Shown here: piece by piece, positions 1-5,714 of the stretch | How positions within the stretch are numbered: the first letter of the stretch is position 1 | How the letters are laid out: each line of letters begins with the position of its first letter | Source of the DNA: Frankiaceae bacterium | GTDB lineage: Bacteria > Actinomycetota > Actinomycetes > Mycobacteriales > SCTD01 | Assembly (NCBI GenBank): GCA_026786045.1 | Contig: JAJAYV010000370.1 | Coordinates: 1 to 7,883, forward strand | Reading direction: 5' to 3' | DNA: 7,883 bases | Notes under the pieces: model-generated | What the model was told of the DNA's origin: nothing | Seen by the model: only the letters and a program-made list of their open reading frames with translations | The model's database searches: none | Position numbers and translations under genes: made by a program

Positions 1-2
1 CC

Positions 3-968
3 CCCGCCCCGCCGGCCGCCGCGCGGCGCCGGAGCGCGCGCGCGCGGCCGGCGCCGGGCTACGGCGCCCGCCCCGCCCGCGGCCGGCTCGAGCTGCCCCC
101 GCGGGCGGTGCGCCGGGTCGGGGCAACCGCGCTGCGCAAGGTGTTCGCCAAGCTCGAGGCGGGCGGGCGCGGCAGCCACGACGTGCAGGACGCAGGCGCC
201 GCGGGCGAGCGCACCGGCGCCTCGCGGCCGTGGGAGTTCGGCGATGAGCAGCCGCTCGACGTCGTGCGCACGGTGCGCAACGCGGTGCTGCGCAGTCCCC
301 GTCTGCCCGCCTCCGGCGGGACGCTGGCCGACCCGGTCCGGCTGCACGTCGAGGACTTCGAGGTGGTCGAGACCGAGCGGCGTACCAGCGCGACGGTGGC
401 GCTGCTGGTCGACCTGTCGTTCTCGATGGAGCTGCGCGGCACCTGGGGCACCGCCAAGCAGACCGCGCTGGCGCTGCACTCGCTGGTGACGACGAAGTAC
501 CCGCAGGACGCGATCGAGATCATCGGCTTCAGCGACTACGCGCAGGTGCTCTCGCCCGAGAAGCTGGCCGGGCTCGACGCCCAGCGCGTGCAGGGCACCA
601 ACCTGCAGCACGCGCTCGTGCTCGCCGGGCGGCACCTCGCCAAGCACCCCGACGGCGAGCCGGTCGTGCTGGTCGTCACCGACGGCGAGCCGACCGCGCA
701 CCTCACGCGCAGCGGCTACGCGGAGTTCTGCTGGCCGCCGCTGCCGGAGACCCTCGAGCTGACGCTGGCGGAGGTCGAGCGGGTCACCCGGCGCGGCGCG
801 ACCATCAACGTCTTCATGCTTGACGACGAGCCGCGGCTGGTGGAATTCGTCGAGACGCTCGCCGCCCGCAACGGCGGCCGGGTCTTCTCCCCCGACCCGG
901 AACGGCTCGGCGAGTACGTCGTCAGCGACTACCTACGCGCCCGGCGCGGTCGCGGCCGCACCCGCTGA
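3..968 (+). CDS. VWA-domain (MIDAS) protein, C-terminal part, 5'-truncated by window edge
   Basis: The reading frame is open from base 3 to the TGA at 966-968, so the true start lies before the window and about 320 residues are visible. The first ~30 residues are an Ala/Pro/Arg-rich linker. A conserved-looking segment (RLELPPRAVRRVGATALRKV) follows, then FGDEQPLDVVRTV. A VWA fold follows: the MIDAS motif DLSFS (first Asp codon at 411-413), the distal MIDAS threonine in GTNLQ (codon 597-599), and TDGEPT (Asp codon 681-683) after a hydrophobic VVLVV strand. All metal-binding positions are present, so the domain should bind Mg2+ and a protein partner. Actinobacterial proteins of this layout are often encoded next to a MoxR/Mg-chelatase-like AAA+ ATPase and are thought to act with it; that neighbour would be upstream and is not visible. 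No signal peptide or membrane segment is seen in this part. The family call is firm; the cellular role is unknown. Confidence 0.88.
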   Translation, partial: PAPPAAARRRSARARPAPGYGARPARGRLELPPRAVRRVGATALRKVFAKLEAGGRGSHDVQDAGAAGERTGASRPWEFGDEQPLDVVRTVRNAVLRSPRLPASGGTLADPVRLHVEDFEVVETERRTSATVALLVDLSFSMELRGTWGTAKQTALALHSLVTTKYPQDAIEIIGFSDYAQVLSPEKLAGLDAQRVQGTNLQHALVLAGRHLAKHPDGEPVVLVVTDGEPTAHLTRSGYAEFCWPPLPETLELTLAEVERVTRRGATINVFMLDDEPRLVEFVETLAARNGGRVFSPDPERLGEYVVSDYLRARRGRGRTR

Positions 969-1003
969 GCGCGGGGCCGGCCGCGACGACGACCCCGCCA
1001 CGC

Positions 1004-1074
1004 CCTCGTACTGATCCTCGTGTCGGATTTCGAGGTCACTTGGGGCTCAGAGCGACACGACGATCAGTACTAGG
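1004..1074. repeat. Long imperfect palindrome (hairpin element) between VWA gene and DUF2269-like gene
   Basis: The left arm 1008-1025 (GTACTGATCCTCGTGTCG) pairs with the right arm 1053-1070 (CGACACGACGATCAGTAC) at 17 of 18 positions; the only mismatch is 1017/1061. After one mismatch (1007/1071), pairing continues for three more bases (1004-1006 with 1072-1074). The loop 1026-1052 is 27 nt. The element begins 35 bases after the VWA stop codon. It has no T-tract, so it is not a standard intrinsic terminator, though it could still stop or protect transcripts. The length and symmetry also fit a dispersed palindromic (REP- or MITE-like) repeat; that reading is inference. Confidence 0.8.
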
Positions 1075-1128
1075 CGGGCTCCGGCTCTGGTGCTGCTCGT
1101 CGGGCTGACCGATCGCTGCGTGGTGCCG

Positions 1129-1156
1129 GTGACACCAGCCATGCCGCGGCTAGGGT
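1129..1156 (+). promoter_or_regulatory. Leaderless-type promoter for the DUF2269-like gene
   Basis: GTGACA at 1129-1134 (5/6 to TTGACA) is followed by a 16-nt spacer and TAGGGT at 1151-1156, a TANNNT -10 hexamer. Exactly seven bases separate the hexamer from the GTG at 1164, so the predicted transcription start coincides with the first base of the start codon. No Shine-Dalgarno sequence precedes that GTG. This is the usual geometry of leaderless genes in actinobacteria. Confidence 0.65.
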
Positions 1157-1163
1157 CCGCGGC

Positions 1164-1619
1164 GTGACGTACTCCGGCACCTACGCGGTGGTCCTGGTCC
1201 TGCACCTGCTCACGGTCGCGTTCCTCGTCGGACCGGCGGCGATCGCCGGCATGACGTCGGTGCGAGCCGCCCGCGCCGGGCAGGCGCAGACGCTGCGCGA
1301 CGCCAGCCGCACCACCCGCCTCTACACGCTCGGGACGCTGCTGACCGTCCTGCTCGGCACCGCGATGGTGGGCCTCGGCGCGGTCGGCGACCAGTGGGAG
1401 ATGGGCCAGCTCTGGGTCTCGGCGTCGTACGCCCTGTGGTTCGTGGCGCTGGCGCTGACCCTGGCGCTGGTCGTCCCGGCGCAGCTCAAGGCGGCGAAGG
1501 CGATCGAGAACGGCGGCAGCGCGGACGACCTGGTCGGCCGGATCGCCGCCGGCTCGGGCCTCGTCCTGCTGGCCTGGACCGCGATCATCGTGCTCATGGT
1601 CGTCAAGCCCGGCGCGTAG
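1164..1619 (+). CDS. Small four-helix integral membrane protein, DUF2269-like
   Basis: This 151-residue protein is almost entirely hydrophobic. Four membrane segments are visible at about residues 6-29, 52-74, 82-106 and 129-148, joined by short polar loops (RAARAGQAQTLRDASRTTR between helices 1 and 2; KAAKAIENGGSADDLVGR between 3 and 4). Helix 1 has a single His (VLHLLTVAFLVGP), a position often kept in DUF2269-type proteins, where it might bind a cofactor; this is speculation. The size and topology match DUF2269 (predicted integral membrane protein, function unknown). The GTG start is supported by the TANNNT element seven bases upstream. The stop codon is only 3 bases from the convergent stop of the caspase-like gene, so there is no room for a terminator between them. 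Confidence 0.75.
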   Translation: MTYSGTYAVVLVLHLLTVAFLVGPAAIAGMTSVRAARAGQAQTLRDASRTTRLYTLGTLLTVLLGTAMVGLGAVGDQWEMGQLWVSASYALWFVALALTLALVVPAQLKAAKAIENGGSADDLVGRIAAGSGLVLLAWTAIIVLMVVKPGA

Positions 1620-1622
1620 GCG

Positions 1623-2639
1623 TCAGGCAGGCGGGGCGGCCAGGGTCCAGCCGAGCACGGGGTCGCCGGCGACCTGTGGGGTCTGCCGGCCGTGCGGCTC
1701 CTGACCCAGCGTGATGGCCTGCGCGTAGTAGGTGGACCAGCGCAGCGCCTCGCCGATCGTCGTGCGGCCGTCGCCGTCGGCGTCGGCCTGCCCCTGGCGC
1801 AGCCCGAGGTCGAACAGCAGCCCGGTCCATACCGACATGCCCCACGGCGGGTACTCGTAGGACTTCTCGACGGCCTTGGACGAGCCGCTGAACAGCACCC
1901 GGTCGCTGGGGATCCCGTCGAGGAAGCTCGCCGCCTCGCAGCCGGCGATGTCCACCCACAGCTTGCCGGTCGCGCGGGACAGCGCGGCGGTCACCTCGCG
2001 GTCGCGGACGAAGTCGCGGTCGACCGGCCACAGCGACTCGCTCTGGCCGCCGTGCTGCTTGACGTGGCCGGAGTAGTGGAACAGCGCGAAGGTTCCCGGC
2101 CGGCTCCGCTCCGCCAGCCAGGCCAGCCCCTCGCGGAGCGCGCGACCGGTGACCTGCTCGTCGGTCAGGACGCGGATCTGGTCGGCCCGCCAGCCGCTCG
2201 CCACGAGCGCGTCGGCGATGAACCGGACGTCCTTGGCGCTGCCGATGGTGTCGACCGTCGGTGGTCGGTAGTCCTGCACGCCGACCAGCAGCGCCCAGCG
2301 GTCTCGGGGCGCGGCGGTGCGCTCCGGTCGCTGGTCGGGCTGGGGTCCGGGCGGCGGGCCGAGCACGGAGCTGACGTCGAGGTCGGGGGTCGCCGCGTTG
2401 CGCGCCGGCGGCGGCGGTGCGGGCTCAGCTGCGGGCGGGGGCTCTGGCGTCGGCTCGGATGCCGGCTCGGGTGTCGGCTCGGCGCTCGGGGTGGGCGACG
2501 GCTCGCCCAGCCGCTCGGCTGCCGCGGGCGTCGCCGGCGCGACGTCGGGCGACACCGCCTGAGAGGCGACACCGACCAGCAGCACCAGCCCGAGCGAGGA
2601 GGCACCCGCCACCAGCCAGGGGGGCGTGGGGCGGGTCAC
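1623..2639 (-). CDS. Exported or membrane-anchored caspase-fold (peptidase C14-like) protein
   Basis: The protein has 338 residues. Residues 9-27 form a hydrophobic segment, read as a signal peptide or anchor. Residues ~38-110 are a low-complexity linker rich in Pro, Glu, Ser, Thr and Ala. A caspase-like domain runs from ~112 (RWALLVGVQDYRPP) to the end: the core strand FALFHYSGH carries the likely catalytic His192, and LWVDIAGCEAASF carries the likely nucleophile Cys234. The segments between (SAKDVRFIADAL, VLTDEQVTGRALREGL, LWPVDRDF) match the usual order in prokaryotic caspase homologues. Residues 286-297 (DADGDGRTTIGE) resemble an EF-hand loop and could bind Ca2+, as bacterial and plant metacaspases often need. 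The residue after the catalytic His is Val rather than the usual Gly. The start is GTG with no clear ribosome site, 31 bases downstream of the metB-like stop on the same strand, so co-transcription is possible. Catalytic activity and substrate are unknown. Confidence 0.82.
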   Translation of the reverse strand: MTRPTPPWLVAGASSLGLVLLVGVASQAVSPDVAPATPAAAERLGEPSPTPSAEPTPEPASEPTPEPPPAAEPAPPPPARNAATPDLDVSSVLGPPPGPQPDQRPERTAAPRDRWALLVGVQDYRPPTVDTIGSAKDVRFIADALVASGWRADQIRVLTDEQVTGRALREGLAWLAERSRPGTFALFHYSGHVKQHGGQSESLWPVDRDFVRDREVTAALSRATGKLWVDIAGCEAASFLDGIPSDRVLFSGSSKAVEKSYEYPPWGMSVWTGLLFDLGLRQGQADADGDGRTTIGEALRWSTYYAQAITLGQEPHGRQTPQVAGDPVLGWTLAAPPA

Positions 2640-2670
2640 CCCGGAAGAGTCGGCTGCGGGCCGCCCCGGG

Positions 2671-3921
2671 TCAAGCCGGCAGGCGGCCGAGCGCCCGCTC
2701 CAGGTCGGCGAGCAGGTCGCCGGCGGTCTCGATGCCGACCGACAGGCGCACCAGGTCGGCCGGGACCTCGAGCTGGGAGCCGGCGACGCTGGCGTGGGTC
2801 ATCCGGGCGGGGTGCTCGATGAGCGACTCGACGCCGCCGAGCGACTCGCCCAGGGTGAAGACTGTCGTGGATCGGCAGACCTCCAGCGCGGCCGCCTCGC
2901 CGCCGGCCAGCCGGAAGCTGACCATCCCGCCGAAGCCGCTCATCTGCTTCGCGGCGACCCCGTGGCCGGGGTGGTCGGGCAGGCCGGGGTAGAGCACCTG
3001 GGCGACCTTCGGCGAGGCGAGCAGCAGCTCGACGACCGCCGCGGCGTTGGCGCAGTGCCGGTCCATCCGCACGCCGAGGGTCTTCGCGCCGCGCAGCACC
3101 AGCCAGGAGTCGAAGGCGCCGGGCACGCCGCCCATGGCGTTCTGGTGGTAGGCGAGCTCCTCGCCGAGGACCGCATCGGTGCTGATGAGCGCGCCGCCGA
3201 CGACGTCGGAGTGGCCGCCGAGGTACTTCGTCGTCGAGTGCACGACGACGTCGGCGCCGAGCGCGAGCGGCTGCTGCAGGTACGGGCTGGCGAAGGTGTT
3301 GTCGACGGCCAGCCGCGCGCCGGCGTCGTGCGCGATGGACGCGAGCCCGGCGATGTCGGCGATGCCGAGCAGCGGGTTGGTCGGGGTCTCGCACCAGATC
3401 AGGCTGGTCTCCGGGCGCACCGCCGCCCGGACCGCGTCGAGGTCGCTCAGCGCGACCGGCGTGTGGCTGACACCCCACCGCTCCAGCACCTTCGCGAACA
3501 ACCGGTAGGTGCCGCCGTAGGCATCGTCGGGGATGACGACGTGCCCGCCGGGCGAGGTGACGGTGCGCAGCAGGCAGTCCTCGGCGGCCAGGCCGCTGGC
3601 GAAGGCGAGCCCGGTGCGACCGCCCTCCAGCGCCGCCAGGCAGGTCTCCAGCGCGGTGCGGGTGGGGTTGCCGCTGCGGCTGTACTCGTAGCCCTTGTGC
3701 CGCCCGACCTCGGACTGCACGTAGGTGGAGGTCTGGTAGATCGGGACGACGACGGCGCCGGTCGTCGGGTCGGGGTCCTGCCCGGCGTGGATGGCGAGCG
3801 TCTCGAAGCCGTAGTCGCCACCGGCCCATCGGTCGGCGGTGGTGTCGCCGTGCACCTCGGAGCCGAAGTCGGCGCTGCCGGCAGCGGCGATGTGGGCGGC
3901 GGTCTGCTCGGGCTCTTCCAT
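2671..3921 (-). CDS. metB: Cystathionine gamma-synthase / gamma-lyase family PLP enzyme
   Basis: This 416-residue protein belongs to the Cys/Met metabolism PLP-dependent family (fold type I). Visible signatures are VPIYQTSTYVQ (~60-69), YEYSRSGNPTR (78-88, phosphate-binding Tyr/Arg from the neighbouring subunit), AYGGTYR (Tyr135 region, stacks on PLP), AVDNTFASPYLQQPL (Asp207, PLP ring nitrogen) and HSTTKYLGGHSD with the Schiff-base Lys232. The C-terminal half has LGESLGGVESLIEHPARMTH and RLSVGIE, the family substrate-carboxylate region. Expected reactions are gamma-replacement (O-acylhomoserine plus cysteine to cystathionine) or gamma-elimination of cystathionine; sequence alone does not separate synthase from lyase. 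Residues 1-36 precede the usual GFETLAIHAGQ start and look like a poorly structured extension. The ATG at 3921 is supported by a TACGTT -10 hexamer seven bases upstream. The gene starts 18 bases after the tetR stop. Confidence 0.9.
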   Translation of the reverse strand: MEEPEQTAAHIAAAGSADFGSEVHGDTTADRWAGGDYGFETLAIHAGQDPDPTTGAVVVPIYQTSTYVQSEVGRHKGYEYSRSGNPTRTALETCLAALEGGRTGLAFASGLAAEDCLLRTVTSPGGHVVIPDDAYGGTYRLFAKVLERWGVSHTPVALSDLDAVRAAVRPETSLIWCETPTNPLLGIADIAGLASIAHDAGARLAVDNTFASPYLQQPLALGADVVVHSTTKYLGGHSDVVGGALISTDAVLGEELAYHQNAMGGVPGAFDSWLVLRGAKTLGVRMDRHCANAAAVVELLLASPKVAQVLYPGLPDHPGHGVAAKQMSGFGGMVSFRLAGGEAAALEVCRSTTVFTLGESLGGVESLIEHPARMTHASVAGSQLEVPADLVRLSVGIETAGDLLADLERALGRLPA

Positions 3922-3928
3922 GGTGACG

Positions 3929-3934
3929 AACGTA
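3929..3934 (-). promoter_or_regulatory. Leaderless -10 element for the metB-like gene
   Basis: On the minus strand TACGTT (TANNNT class) lies in the 18-base gap after the tetR stop and is followed by exactly seven bases (CGTCACC) and the ATG at 3921. There is no Shine-Dalgarno sequence in the gap. The -35 region would fall inside the last codons of tetR and shows only a weak match (TGGACC, about 19 nt upstream). The metB-like gene can therefore probably be transcribed on its own, separately from tetR. Confidence 0.55.
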
Positions 3935-3939
3935 GGCGC

Positions 3940-4644
3940 TCAGCCGAGCGGCAGGTCCAGGCCCACCCCCTCGGCCGCCACGGCCATGGCCACGTCGAAC
4001 CACGCGGCGTCGTCGGTGAACGCGCTGTAGCTGTGGCCGAACAGCTCGTACGACACCGCGCCGACCAGGGCGACGAGCAGGACGACCGAGCGCTCGAGGA
4101 CGTCGTCGTACGGCGGCGCCGGCGGTCCGCCGGCCATCTCCAGGACGACGTCGGTGACCAGGCGCGGACCGGGCAGCGGCCGTGCGGGAACACCCAACGT
4201 CCCGTCTTCGGCCGCGCCCAGCACGACTGCCGCCATGACCCGACTGAGCCGGGTCGCCGGCTCGACGGTGTCGGCGGGGGCCGCGTAGCCGGGTACTGGC
4301 GAGCCGTAGACCAGCGCCCACTCGTGCGGGTGCACCAGCGCCCACCCCCGCACGGAGCGGCACACCGCCAGCCAGCGGGCTCCCGCAGCGAGAGCCGGAT
4401 CAGCTGCCTCCTCGGCAGTCTCACCGATCGCGTCGTAGGCGTCGACGATGAGCGCGGTCAGCAGCGCGTCGCGACTCGGGTAGTAGCGGTAGAGGGCCGA
4501 CGAGGCCATGCCCATCTCCCTGGCGACGGCCCGCAGCGACAGCGCGGCGGCCCCGGACTCGGCGAGGTGGCGTCCGGCGGTCGCCTTGATCACGTGCTCG
4601 AGCTCCCGGCGGGCGCGCTGGCGGGCAGTCTGCACAGCGGTCAC
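3940..4644 (-). CDS. TetR/AcrR-family transcriptional repressor with WHG-type C-terminal domain
   Basis: This is a TetR-type regulator of 234 residues from the GTG at 4644 (240 from the ATG at 4662). The N-terminal helix-turn-helix is clear: LSLRAVAREMGMASSALYRYYPSRDALLTALI, with the recognition helix in SSALYRYY. The ligand domain contains HPHEWALVYGSPVPGYAAP, the hallmark of the WHG-type TetR C-terminal domain. The start was set at the GTG of codon 7 for three reasons: AGGA (4652-4655) lies seven bases before it, homologues typically begin just before TARQRAR, and the ATG at 4662 has no ribosome site and falls between candidate -35 and -10 elements. It is divergent from the SDR gene at 4770, and the shared intergenic region carries two near-identical palindromes, so it probably represses both itself and that gene. 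The inducer is unknown; a substrate or product of the SDR is a natural guess. Confidence 0.88.
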   Translation of the reverse strand: MTAVQTARQRARRELEHVIKATAGRHLAESGAAALSLRAVAREMGMASSALYRYYPSRDALLTALIVDAYDAIGETAEEAADPALAAGARWLAVCRSVRGWALVHPHEWALVYGSPVPGYAAPADTVEPATRLSRVMAAVVLGAAEDGTLGVPARPLPGPRLVTDVVLEMAGGPPAPPYDDVLERSVVLLVALVGAVSYELFGHSYSAFTDDAAWFDVAMAVAAEGVGLDLPLG

Positions 4645-4650
4645 GACGCC

Positions 4651-4679
4651 ATCCTGCGGCATGACGAGATCGGTGACAA
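4651..4679 (-). promoter_or_regulatory. Candidate tetR promoter (TTGTCA - 17 nt - CAGGAT)
   Basis: Read on the minus strand, TTGTCA (4679-4674) is 17 nt from CAGGAT (4656-4651), which ends six bases before the GTG start at 4644. That geometry would give a leaderless or nearly leaderless tetR mRNA. CAGGAT keeps only the A2 and T6 key positions plus A5 of the -10 consensus, so support is moderate. The AGGA inside it could instead serve as a ribosome site for a transcript started further upstream. Palindrome A ends four bases upstream of the -35. Confidence 0.4.
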
Positions 4680-4683
4680 CTGA

Positions 4684-4700
4684 CGAGAGCGGTGCTCTTG
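4684..4700. promoter_or_regulatory. TetR operator A (17-bp imperfect palindrome)
   Basis: The sequence is CGAGAGC-GGT-GCTCTTG. The arms pair at 6 of 7 positions around a 3-nt centre. Its reverse complement differs from operator B at only one of 17 bases. It overlaps the last three... first three bases of the SDR -35 (TTGACA, 4698-4703) and abuts the candidate tetR -35, so a bound repressor would block both divergent promoters. Assignment to the adjacent TetR protein is inference from position and symmetry. Confidence 0.75.
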
Positions 4701-4726
4701 ACAGCTGGGCCGATGGCGCGGACAGT
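4698..4726 (+). promoter_or_regulatory. SDR gene promoter (perfect TTGACA, 17-nt spacer, GACAGT)
   Basis: A perfect TTGACA at 4698-4703 is followed by exactly 17 bases and GACAGT at 4721-4726, which keeps the A2 and T6 positions of the -10. The predicted start is near 4733. Operator A covers the upstream edge of the -35 and operator B begins just after the predicted start, so the promoter is bracketed by the two palindromes. Confidence 0.65.
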
Positions 4727-4735
4727 GCGTGCAGA

Positions 4736-4752
4736 CGAGAGCACCGCTCTCG
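4736..4752. promoter_or_regulatory. TetR operator B (17-bp perfect palindrome)
   Basis: CGAGAGC-ACC-GCTCTCG has perfect 7-base arms around a 3-nt centre. It sits just downstream of the predicted SDR transcription start and upstream of the ribosome site (GAGAGGA, 4756-4762), a position that would block initiation or early elongation. Its centre (4744) is 52 bp from that of operator A (4692), about five helical turns, so two bound dimers would lie on the same face of the DNA. Confidence 0.78.
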
Positions 4753-4769
4753 CTAGAGAGGATCAAGCC

Positions 4770-5714
4770 ATGAGCCTTCACGTCGTCCTCGGCAAGGGCC
4801 CCGTCGGCAGCACACTGACCGCCCGCCTGGTGGACCAGGGCCACGACGTCCGGGTGCTGAGCCGGTCGGGCGGGGGGCCGACGCTCCCCCGGGTGGAGCA
4901 CGTCGCCGTCGACGCCTCCGACACGACCGCTCTCACGTCCGCCGACCGCGGAGCGGCCGCGCTGAACAACCGCGCGAACCCGCCCTACCACCGCTGGGCG
5001 GAGCAGTGGCCGCCGATCGCGCAGGCGCTGCTGGACGCCGCGGAGGCGACCGACGCCGTGCTCGTCATTATGGGGAACCTGTACCCCTACGGCCCGGTCG
5101 ACGTCCCGATGACGGAGGACCTGCCCCTGGCGGCGGCCGGCACGAAGGGCCAGGTGCGCGCCGCGATGTGGACGCAGGCCCTGTCCCGTCACCAGGCCGG
5201 CACGCTCCGCACCGTCGAGGTACGAGCCTCGGACTTCGTCGGCCCGGGCGTCACCGACGGCGGCATGCTCGGGGAGCGGGCCGTTCCGGCGCTGCTGCGC
5301 GGCCGCACGGTGCGCGTGCTCGGCGACCCCTCCGTAGCGCACAGCTGGACGGCCATCGGCGACGTCGCTACAGCGCTGGCCGTGGCGGGCAGCGACGAGC
5401 GGGCCTGGGGCCGGGCGTGGCACGTGCCGACGGCGCCCGCGGTCAGCGCACGTGAGGCGGTGCACGGGATGTGCCGCGCCGCCGGGGTCCCCGAGGTGAC
5501 GGTGAGCCAGCTGCCGCACCTCGCGCTGCGGGCGGCCGGGCTGGTCGTGCCACTGCTGCGCGAGCTCGAGGAGACGCGCTACCAGTTCGTGCGGCCGTTC
5601 GTGCTCGACAGCAGCGCCTTCAGCGAGACGTTCGGCCTGGCAGCGACGCCGCTGGAGCAGACCTGGGCGCAGACGGTCGACTGGTGGCGGTCCCGGCTGT
5701 CGGCCGCCGCCTGA
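4770..5714 (+). CDS. Atypical extended SDR: NAD(P)-binding epimerase/dehydratase-like protein
   Basis: This 314-residue protein opens with a Rossmann fold: VVLGKGPVG (G8, G10, G13), then VRVLSRS, where Arg32 at the end of strand 2 suggests NADP(H) preference. The central segment VIMGNLYPYGPVDVPMTED (~99-117) matches the active-site area of epimerase-like SDRs, but no Tyr-xxx-Lys pair exists (Y105 and Y107 are followed at +4 by P109 and D111). Classical SDR catalysis is therefore uncertain and it may act as an atypical reductase or a redox sensor. VEVRASDFVGPGV and HSWTAIGDVATAL follow, as in extended SDRs. The ATG at 4770 was chosen because GAGAGGA (4756-4762) lies just upstream; the same frame stays open back to 4692 but that would cover promoter and operators. 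It is divergent from, and probably controlled by, the TetR gene. Its last 95 bases overlap the antiparallel lycopene cyclase gene. Substrate unknown. Confidence 0.82.
   Translation: MSLHVVLGKGPVGSTLTARLVDQGHDVRVLSRSGGGPTLPRVEHVAVDASDTTALTSADRGAAALNNRANPPYHRWAEQWPPIAQALLDAAEATDAVLVIMGNLYPYGPVDVPMTEDLPLAAAGTKGQVRAAMWTQALSRHQAGTLRTVEVRASDFVGPGVTDGGMLGERAVPALLRGRTVRVLGDPSVAHSWTAIGDVATALAVAGSDERAWGRAWHVPTAPAVSAREAVHGMCRAAGVPEVTVSQLPHLALRAAGLVVPLLRELEETRYQFVRPFVLDSSAFSETFGLAATPLEQTWAQTVDWWRSRLSAAA

Noticed and set aside
1..60. CG-repeat run at the window start as a regulatory or repeat element
   Set aside because: It is in frame with the VWA protein and encodes an Ala/Pro/Arg-rich linker, so coding composition explains it.
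1004..1074. The long palindrome as a standard Rho-independent terminator
   Set aside because: There is no T-tract on either strand after the stem, and the 27-nt loop is large for a terminator.
1692..2822. 376-codon + strand frame
   Set aside because: It is the antisense shadow of the caspase-like gene and has no family motifs.
2636..4363. 575-codon minus-strand frame overlapping metB and tetR
   Set aside because: It is an alternative frame over two genes with clear motifs, and its product is Arg/Ala low-complexity sequence without recognisable structure.
4645..4662. ATG at 4662 as tetR start (six extra residues)
   Set aside because: There is no ribosome site before it; the GTG at 4644 has AGGA at proper spacing and matches the usual family N-terminus. 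The choice remains uncertain.
2626..4683. Very long open frame on the + strand (685 codons)
   Set aside because: It lies antisense to the metB-like and tetR genes, has Arg/Gly/Val/Ala-rich composition with no domain, and is explained by high third-position GC of the real minus-strand genes.
4692..4769. Upstream extension of the SDR gene
   Set aside because: It would place the TTGACA promoter and both palindromes inside the gene, and lacks a ribosome site, whereas the ATG at 4770 has one and starts right at the Rossmann strand.
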